From contig JAVHLO010000261.1 of the NCBI GenBank assembly GCA_031082105.1, positions 1-5,434 of the forward strand: a stretch of 5,434 nt of DNA, given 5' to 3'. Below the pieces are notes generated by a model. The model was not told where the DNA came from. It did no database searches and was given only the letters and a program-made list of their open reading frames with translations. This document shows, in pieces, positions 1 through 5,434 of the stretch. The translations under genes and the position numbers were made by a program. Source of the stretch: Planctomycetota bacterium (GTDB lineage Bacteria > Planctomycetota > MHYJ01 > JACQXL01 > JAVHLO01). How positions within the stretch are numbered: the first letter of the stretch is position 1; each line of letters opens with the position of its first letter.

Positions 1-237
1 GACGAGCAAGTCAAGAATCACTTCGTCCTCATTGTCTCGAGCCAGTGCGAAGAGGAGCTCCTCTTTCGAGCTCTCGGTCACCGGGCTCTCGAGCGCAGCC
101 GCCACAGCCGCATAGAGATCCTGCCAGTGCGGATAGTCGCACTCCCATTCGGGCGGAAAGTGCAGCGCGTGGGACGGATCGCGCGTCACCGCCCAGTGAC
201 GAAAACGCGCAACCTCTTTATGCAAGGAAGGTGACAT
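1..237 (-). CDS. Uncharacterised small protein, N-terminal 79 residues (3' end off the left edge)
   Basis: An open frame runs from an ATG at 237-235 to the window edge with no stop, giving exactly 79 codons. It begins MSPSLHKEVARFRHWAV, contains an aromatic-rich segment WECDYPHWQDLYAAV (residues 31-45), and then a helical stretch ending in LLFALARDNEDEVILDLLV (61-79). The look is of a soluble, acidic, mostly helical protein without signal peptide or membrane segment. The combination of W-x-C/V-D-Y-x-x-W-x-D-L-Y followed by a short helix with ARDNE reminds me of small uncharacterised bacterial proteins, some annotated as HEAT-repeat-like, but this is memory only and I assign no function. A GGGAG at 246-242 sits four bases before the ATG and supports this start. 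It has the same strand as the genes to its right but is separated from the DUF444 gene by 415 bp, so it is probably its own transcription unit. The C-terminus is outside the window. Confidence 0.75.
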   Translation of the reverse strand, partial: MSPSLHKEVARFRHWAVTRDPSHALHFPPEWECDYPHWQDLYAAVAAALESPVTESSKEELLFALARDNEDEVILDLLV

Positions 238-241
238 TCTG

Positions 242-246
242 CTCCC
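242..246 (-). promoter_or_regulatory. Ribosome binding site of the left-edge gene
   Basis: GGGAG on the minus strand, four bases upstream of the ATG at 237. The spacing is slightly short but usable. It is the main support for the chosen start of the truncated gene. Confidence 0.45.
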
Positions 247-431
247 GAGGTCTCACAACAATTGGACTGATCCGCAAAAGATGCGGAGTTCTCGCTTCCT
301 GTCCGCAAAACACGTCTTGGGACTTCCTGCCGAATGCGTGCCCACCCCTTTGCATGCAACTGCTTGCTGCCTGTCGAGCCGCTTATCACGGCATCTTGTG
401 CGGATCGGGACATGCGCCAAGCCGGGGACCC

Positions 432-462
432 GCGCGCACAGGCGGGACGCCTGTGCTACAGT
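432..462 (-). repeat. Palindromic interspersed repeat, copy 1 (TAGCACAGGCG family)
   Basis: On the minus strand this reads TGTAGCACAGGCGTCC and continues into the other arm of a perfect hairpin: CACAGGCG, a 3-base loop and CGCCTGTG, occupying 437-455. The conserved TGTAG flank on one side matches the copy at 1761-1791, which lies in the opposite orientation. REP-like intergenic hairpins of this type are common in many genomes. Translation of such copies gives the recurring peptide [16 protein letters not shown], seen here in spurious frames of both copies. Confidence 0.85.
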
Positions 463-484
463 CGCGCAAGATCGTTCTCTTTGA

Positions 485-568
485 GGAAAGTCTCTCGCTA
501 AGCTCTGCGGCGAAGTCTACGACAAGGTTCACGACGAAGTTTGCGACAAAGCTTGCGACAAAGTCGCT
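485..568. repeat. Degenerate 12-bp tandem array, about seven units
   Basis: Units start at 485, 497, 509, 521, 533, 545 and 557. The best four are GACAAGGTTCAC, GACGAAGTTTGC, GACAAAGCTTGC and GACAAAGTCGCT. The earlier units (GGCGAAGTCTAC, GCTAAGCTCTGC, GGAAAGTCTCTC) keep the phase and the central AAG/AAGT but have drifted. The approximate consensus is GACAAAGTTTGC. Because 12 is divisible by three, all frames stay open across the array and give period-4 peptides, which explains the overlapping spurious open frames here. The array ends abruptly at about 568. Confidence 0.7.
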
Positions 569-581
569 TCGGTGCTGCTGT

Positions 582-637
582 TTGCCGGTTCTTTCGTTCT
601 GCCGTTCATTCGTCCCTTGGTTGCGTCCGCGCTGCGC
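582..637 (-). repeat. GAACGAA-type interspersed segment, copy A
   Basis: Read on the minus strand, this segment starts GCGCAGCGCGGACGCAACCA and continues with GAATGAACGGCAGAACGAAAGAAC (split here: GAATGAACGG, then CAGAACGAAAGAAC). It aligns without gaps to plus-strand 4018-4073. The shared blocks are GCGCAGC, CGCAACCA, AACG, GAACG and GAAC. By eye about 36 of 56 positions agree. The words are simple, so part of the likeness may be compositional rather than descent. Confidence 0.45.
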
Positions 638-652
638 GTGCCACACTGCCGG

Positions 653-1756
653 CTACCTGCCCTTTTTCAGGAAGTCCCTGATCGAATCGTAGATCCCCTC
701 GCGGTCGCGAATCTCTGACGTGATAAGCCTCTCTTCGTCGGTGAAGTGCTCGTCAAGGTCCTTCTTGAACTGCCCGCTCCCGTAAGCGCTCCTCACCTGC
801 CCGTAGCAGAACACGTTCGAGGCCGGAAGCAGCTCCTTCTCCAGCAACTCCATGCAGTGTTTCGTGTCCTCGGAGCCCCAGTTGTCCCCGTCGGAGAAGT
901 GGAAGGGGTAGATGTTCCATTCGTACGGGTCGTAGTCCGTACGGATCATGGCGTTGCACAGTCCGAAGGCGGAGGAGATCTTCGTGCCGCCGCTCTCCTT
1001 CACGTGGTAGAAAGTGTCATAGTCCACCTCGCGCGCCACCGCGTCATGGACGATGTACCGGCATTCGAGCTTCTTGTACTGGGACCGAAGCCACGTGTCG
1101 ATCCAGAACGACTCGATACGCACGATCTCCTTCTGCTCGTCGCCCATCGAGCCGGAGACGTCCATCATGTAGATGCAGACGGCGTTCGTCTGGGGGACCT
1201 CCTTGACCCGCCACGACCGGTAGCGCTTGTCCTCGCGGATGGGGATGATCGTCGGATTATCCATCTGGTAGAGGCCGGAGGCCATCTGGCGTTTCAGCGC
1301 CTCCTTGTAGGTGCGCTTGAAATGGCGGAGCGATTCCGGTCCGGATCGGCTGATGCCGGTGTAGCGGGTCTTTTCGGAGGGCATGAGGCGCTTGCCCTTC
1401 GGCTTGATACGCGGCAACTCGAGTTCTTCGCCCAGGATTCTTGCGAGTTCTTCGAGTGTGACATCGACCTCGAGCAAGTGCTCGCCCGGCATATCGCCCG
1501 CGCCCGGTTCCTGGCCCGGCTCGCCAGGCGCGATCGGGGTGCCGGGCTCGCCCTCGCCCTGGCCGACGCCGCTCTTGAGGTTCTTGCCGTACCGGAAGTG
1601 AGGGATGTTGATCCGCGGTATCGGGATGCTGACGTAGCGCTTCCCCTGCCTGCCGATGAACTCGCCGCTGCTCACATACTTACGCAGCTCCTTCCGGATC
1701 TGGCCGCGGATTATGTGGCGGAAGCGGGCGTGGTCCTTGTCAATCTTCTTTATCAT
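653..1756 (-). CDS. yhbH: YhbH/YeaH-type (DUF444) protein of the PrkA stress module
   Basis: The protein has 367 residues from the ATG at 1756-1754. The N-terminus is basic ([20 protein letters not shown]) and is followed by the family signature [20 protein letters not shown] Gly/Pro-rich linker with [12 protein letters not shown] spans residues 63-91. The C-terminal half carries a von Willebrand A-like fold: DVSGSMG at 199-205 (a DxSxS metal-site motif), GGTKISSA at 256-263 supplying the usual Thr, and SDGDNWG at 288-294. Relatives in Bacillus (YhbH) and E. coli (YeaH) are linked to sporulation or starvation survival and are nearly always next to prkA. The biochemical role is unknown; partnering with PrkA is the common inference. 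The frame is open up to 1834, but the extra 26 residues (with FPRKRESS and TGETPVLH) are translated repeats. No Shine-Dalgarno precedes 1756, which is odd. The gene ends in TAG at 655-653 and probably shares a transcript with prkA, 175 bp upstream. Confidence 0.95.
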   Translation of the reverse strand: MIKKIDKDHARFRHIIRGQIRKELRKYVSSGEFIGRQGKRYVSIPIPRINIPHFRYGKNLKSGVGQGEGEPGTPIAPGEPGQEPGAGDMPGEHLLEVDVTLEELARILGEELELPRIKPKGKRLMPSEKTRYTGISRSGPESLRHFKRTYKEALKRQMASGLYQMDNPTIIPIREDKRYRSWRVKEVPQTNAVCIYMMDVSGSMGDEQKEIVRIESFWIDTWLRSQYKKLECRYIVHDAVAREVDYDTFYHVKESGGTKISSAFGLCNAMIRTDYDPYEWNIYPFHFSDGDNWGSEDTKHCMELLEKELLPASNVFCYGQVRSAYGSGQFKKDLDEHFTDEERLITSEIRDREGIYDSIRDFLKKGR

Positions 1757-1760
1757 GCAA

Positions 1761-1791
1761 TGTAGCACAGGCGTCTCGCCTGTGTCCGTCG
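1761..1791 (+). repeat. Palindromic interspersed repeat, copy 2 (TAGCACAGGCG family)
   Basis: The plus strand reads TGTAGCACAGGCGTCT and runs into the second arm CGCCTGTG. The perfect 8-bp hairpin occupies 1766-1784 with loop TCT. It matches copy 1 over about 25 positions, including the TGTAG flank, with a C/T difference in the loop. The repeat begins only four bases upstream of the yhbH ATG, so it occupies the place where that gene's ribosome binding site should be. Confidence 0.85.
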
Positions 1792-1800
1792 GAATACCAC

Positions 1801-1830
1801 TGGATTCCCGCTTTCGCGGGAATGACAGGG
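1801..1830. repeat. dRS3-like palindrome (ATTCCC-N8-GGGAAT)
   Basis: ATTCCCGC-TTTC-GCGGGAAT at 1804-1823 is a perfect 8-bp stem with a 4-base loop. It fits the 20-bp pattern ATTCCC-N8-GGGAAT described as dRS3 in Neisseria and seen as an interspersed repeat in many unrelated bacteria. Flanks TGG and GACAGGGG are also typical of such copies. Its translation produces the well-known spurious peptide FPRKRESS at the start of the over-extended yhbH frame. Confidence 0.85.
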
Positions 1831-1931
1831 GCATGGTAGTGCGGCAAAGGCCGCTGCAGACCGCGTTTCTTTCCAGGCTGGCGCTTCACTTGCCGCATTG
1901 TCGGACCACCCGATGACTCACCCGTGTTCGG

Positions 1932-3992
<2,061 letters not shown>

Positions 3993-3998
3993 CTCACA

Positions 3999-4003
3999 CC
4001 TCT
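3999..4003 (-). promoter_or_regulatory. Ribosome binding site of prkA
   Basis: AGAGG on the minus strand (within AGAGGTG, 4003-3997), six bases before the ATG at 3992. It fixes the start of prkA. Confidence 0.7.
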
Positions 4004-4017
4004 AACAATGCGGATAA

Positions 4018-4073
4018 GCGCAGCAGAGCCGCAACCAGAGAACTGAAAAACGAAAGAACGGATGAACAAGAGA
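4018..4073 (+). repeat. GAACGAA-type interspersed segment, copy B
   Basis: The plus strand starts GCGCAGCAGAGCCGCAACCA and continues with AACGAAAGAACGGATGAAC. It aligns without gaps to the minus strand of 637-582. It lies inside the presumed untranslated leader of prkA, antisense to that transcript. In the plus-strand frame it yields a peptide containing NERTDEQESEQ, which is translated spacer, not a protein. Confidence 0.45.
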
Positions 4074-4151
4074 GCGAACAACCTCGCCATAAAAACAGAG
4101 TTCTGTCGGATTGTAGTACTTATTGCAGGCAATCGCTCTTCCTTCAATACG

Positions 4152-4180
4152 ATTATAACCGGGCCAAATGTCCATTTCAA
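4152..4180 (-). promoter_or_regulatory. Sigma70-type promoter for prkA-yhbH
   Basis: On the minus strand TTGAAA (4180-4175) is followed by exactly 17 bases and TATAAT (4157-4152). The -10 hexamer is perfect and the -35 matches TTGACA at five of six positions. Transcription should begin near 4145, giving a leader of about 150 nt before the prkA ATG. The promoter lies just 18 bp past the permease stop codon and is correctly oriented, so prkA-yhbH can be expressed independently of the upstream gene. Phyla with different promoter preferences might not use it in this way. Confidence 0.8.
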
Positions 4181-4198
4181 GGAAACAGCGCATTCGGC

Positions 4199-5434
4199 CT
4201 ATCCGCGCCGCAGCCGTCGCCGCGTGAACAAGGCGACCCCCAGCGCGAAGAGCGCGAGCGCGAGCGCGAGTGTCCAGGCAAGATCGTACAAGACCGTCTC
4301 CGGCGACTTGTCGTAGCTTACGACGAGCCGCATCGCGCGGATCGCGTGAGTCCATGGAAGGATATCGAAGACGCCAAACCGCCTGCCCAGGAGGTCGGGT
4401 ATCAGCGTCGGGTTCGGGATCGGGAAGAACGCGCCCGTCAGGAAGGAAAGCGGCACGACGACCAGCGTTCCCAGCCCGCTGGCCTGCTTTTCCTTGCTGA
4501 TGAACGAGGTGAGCGCGAGACCGAGCGCGATTGACGGCACCGCCGCAATGAGCCCGATGACGATGCCGAACCCGATGGACCCCTGCGGCTCGTAGCCGAC
4601 GAGGAGAGCAGTCCCGAAGAGGAGCAGCACCTGTGCCACGGCGACGAGCAGCCATGCGAGCATGAGCCCACCAAGCAGGTTCGCGCCCGTCATCGGAGTC
4701 AGCTTCATGCGCTCGAGGGTGCGCTTCTCTTCCTCGGCGGCCAGCGAAGCCGTTACGTGGATCGTGAGCAGCATGATCGCGTAGATTATCAGGCCGGGCA
4801 CCTGGTAGTCGAACATGCTCGATCGCCTCTCCTTGATGTCGGTGACCGACACGGTGACACGCGGCCTGTCCGCGGGCGGTTTGAACGGCAGGTTCTTGAA
4901 GACGGTCGAGTTGGCCTCCGCCTCCGCCGCGGCGAGGAACTCCGCGATGACGACATCGACGATCCGCGCGACGAGCCCGAACCGCATGTCCGCAATGTCG
5001 CCGCGAAGGCGAATGACCGCTTCCGCCTCGGTGTCGAGCCCGGTCATGCGGTCCGTGAAGAGCTCGCTCTCATCAAGGCTCTGCTCGCCCCTGGCGAGCC
5101 GCTCCATCTCCTCCTTGAACTGCCTCGTGAAATCGGGATCGCCCTGGCCCGTGAGGCCCTTGAAGACGGTGACCGCGTACTCGAACCCGCCGACGACCAG
5201 GTTCCGTTTGACGCGCTGGTAATTATGCGCGATCGTGGCCTTCGAAAAATCGCGCGGTATCTCGAGGATGGCGGCGAGGTCGCCGGACTTGACCATCTCG
5301 ATCGCGCGGTCGAGCGGGATGCCCGTTTTCACCTCGAACATCGGAGTCCCGGACCTGGTTTCGGAGTCTTTCGCGGTCGGGGCGATGCCGTCGGCGTCCG
5401 GAATGTCATGGTAGCCCAGATCGCCGAGTACCTC
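4199..5434 (-). CDS. ABC-2 type transporter permease, C-terminal part (5' end off the right edge)
   Basis: The frame is open from the window edge (5434) to a TAG at 4201-4199, giving 411 visible residues. The 31 codons before the first ATG (5341) read EVLGDLGYHDIPDADG and onward without a stop and continue the domain, so the true start is outside. The first ~200 residues are a soluble extracytoplasmic domain, including KSGDLAAILEIPRDFS, a pattern typical of the ABC2_membrane_3 (NatB/YhhJ-like) family. Then come about five or six membrane segments: near residues 212-231, 252-280, 286-309, 322-335 and 386-403. The cytoplasmic loop EEEKRTLERMKLTPMTGANL is the family's EKE-x-TLERM signature that contacts the ATPase. 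The tail TRRRLRRG is positively charged, as expected inside the cell. A first membrane helix should lie beyond the right edge. The substrate cannot be read from the sequence; such permeases export sodium, drugs or lipids. The partner ATPase is not in the window. Confidence 0.9.
   Translation of the reverse strand, partial: EVLGDLGYHDIPDADGIAPTAKDSETRSGTPMFEVKTGIPLDRAIEMVKSGDLAAILEIPRDFSKATIAHNYQRVKRNLVVGGFEYAVTVFKGLTGQGDPDFTRQFKEEMERLARGEQSLDESELFTDRMTGLDTEAEAVIRLRGDIADMRFGLVARIVDVVIAEFLAAAEAEANSTVFKNLPFKPPADRPRVTVSVTDIKERRSSMFDYQVPGLIIYAIMLLTIHVTASLAAEEEKRTLERMKLTPMTGANLLGGLMLAWLLVAVAQVLLLFGTALLVGYEPQGSIGFGIVIGLIAAVPSIALGLALTSFISKEKQASGLGTLVVVPLSFLTGAFFPIPNPTLIPDLLGRRFGVFDILPWTHAIRAMRLVVSYDKSPETVLYDLAWTLALALALFALGVALFTRRRLRRG
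4250..4270. repeat. GAGCGC hexanucleotide run inside the permease gene
   Basis: Three and a half perfect copies of GAGCGC. On the coding strand they specify the alternating Leu-Ala stretch of the last membrane helix (TLALALALFALG). The period is a multiple of three, so copy-number change would lengthen or shorten the helix by Leu-Ala pairs without a frameshift. Confidence 0.7.

Larger units (their letters stand above)
238..652. other. Repeat-rich intergenic spacer, 415 bp
   Basis: No credible gene lies here. Open frames on both strands translate repeat DNA (for example NERQNERTGK on the minus strand and TTKFATKLATK on the plus strand) or low-complexity sequence. Contents in order: an upstream region for the left-edge gene with two direct TCCGCAAAA words (271-279 and 302-310), a 10-bp palindrome TTGCATGCAA (350-359), a perfect hairpin repeat (437-455), a degenerate 12-bp tandem array (485-568), and a GAACGAA-type segment (about 582-637). 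I see no GC-rich stem followed by a T-run on the minus strand just after the DUF444 stop, so no classical terminator can be called. Confidence 0.7.
1757..1931. other. prkA-yhbH spacer with two hairpin repeats
   Basis: This 175-bp spacer holds, from the yhbH side, a TAGCACAGGCG hairpin repeat (1761-1791), an ATTCCC-N8-GGGAAT hairpin (1804-1823), a small perfect hairpin GCGGC-AAAG-GCCGC (1841-1854), and a longer-range inverted pair TGCGGCAA (1840-1847) with TTGCCGCA (1890-1897). None is followed by a T-run on the minus strand, so they do not look like intrinsic terminators. In a prkA-yhbH transcript they would fold into consecutive stem-loops. No clear promoter for yhbH is visible. Confidence 0.7.

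Noticed and set aside
380..420. Promoter TTGGCG...CAAGAT for the left-edge gene
   Set aside because: The -10 matches only three of six positions and the distance to the ATG is large, so it is no better than chance.
437..455. Hairpin at 437-455 as a transcription terminator
   Set aside because: The stem is strong, but no T-run follows on either strand, and the same element recurs with conserved flanks at 1761-1791, so it is an interspersed repeat.
485..568. CRISPR array
   Set aside because: The repeats are 12 bp and contiguous, with no spacers, and there are no cas genes in the window.
386..646. 86-codon minus-strand frame after yhbH
   Set aside because: It translates the GAACGAA segment (NERQNERTGK), the 12-bp array (DFVASFVANFVV) and the hairpin repeat (STGVPPVRAG) in succession. 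It is repeat DNA that happens to be open.
45..692. 215-codon plus-strand frame at the left end
   Set aside because: It overlaps the better-supported minus-strand gene (1-237) and then runs through the repeat array, which stays open because its period is a multiple of three. No family resemblance.
746..1765. Long plus-strand open frame (339 codons) opposite yhbH
   Set aside because: It is antisense to a strongly recognised DUF444 protein. Its composition (Val/Leu/Ala/Asp/Arg-rich with repeated VLA-type runs) is the usual shadow of a GC-biased coding strand, and no family is recognisable.
4091..4107. Intrinsic terminator of the permease gene
   Set aside because: The stem is only 4-5 bp with a very small loop, and it lies downstream of the strong prkA promoter, so it would stop the wrong transcript. 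It is kept only as a weak leader feature.
4002..4655. Minus-strand 217-codon frame overlapping the permease in another frame
   Set aside because: It is an Arg/Ala-rich out-of-frame translation of the permease gene continuing into the spacer.

Overview
This 5.4-kb window looks like chromosomal DNA from a moderately GC-rich bacterium. All four genes I can support lie on the minus strand, so they read from right to left. The organism cannot be named from the sequence. The short palindromic repeats in the spacers (a TAGCACAGGCGTC/CGCCTGTG hairpin and an ATTCCC-N8-GGGAAT hairpin), and the spacers rich in GAACGAA-like words, resemble spacers I recall from uncultured Planctomycetes/Lentisphaerae/Hydrogenedentes-type genomes. 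That is memory of a pattern, not a search result.

Right to left: (1) 5434-4199 is the C-terminal part of an ABC-2 type transporter permease. Its frame runs off the right edge with no stop, so the first in-frame ATG (5341) is not its start. (2) 4198-3993 is a 206-bp spacer with a near-consensus sigma70-type promoter (TTGAAA-N17-TATAAT), which implies a leader of about 150 nt. (3) 3992-1932 is a full-length PrkA/YeaG-type AAA+ serine protein kinase. (4) 1931-1757 is a spacer holding two perfect short hairpin repeats. (5) 1756-653 is a YhbH/YeaH-type (DUF444) protein with a von Willebrand A-like metal site. Translation upstream to 1834 is repeat DNA, not protein. (6) 652-238 is a repeat-dense spacer: a degenerate 12-bp tandem array, a second copy of the TAGCACAGGCG hairpin in inverted orientation, and a GAACGAA-type segment related to one upstream of prkA. 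(7) 237-1 is the N-terminal 79 residues of a small uncharacterised protein that runs off the left edge.

PrkA and DUF444 form the conserved core of a starvation/stationary-phase or sporulation-associated module. In many bacteria a SpoVR-like gene completes it. Here the gene after DUF444 is not SpoVR, so SpoVR is absent, elsewhere, or further downstream. PrkA and DUF444 are probably co-transcribed from the promoter at 4152-4180. The permease is probably a separate unit whose ATPase lies outside the window. I see no CRISPR array, tRNA, rRNA, transposase or phage gene. The window is best described as a known stress module embedded in an unusually repeat-rich set of spacers.
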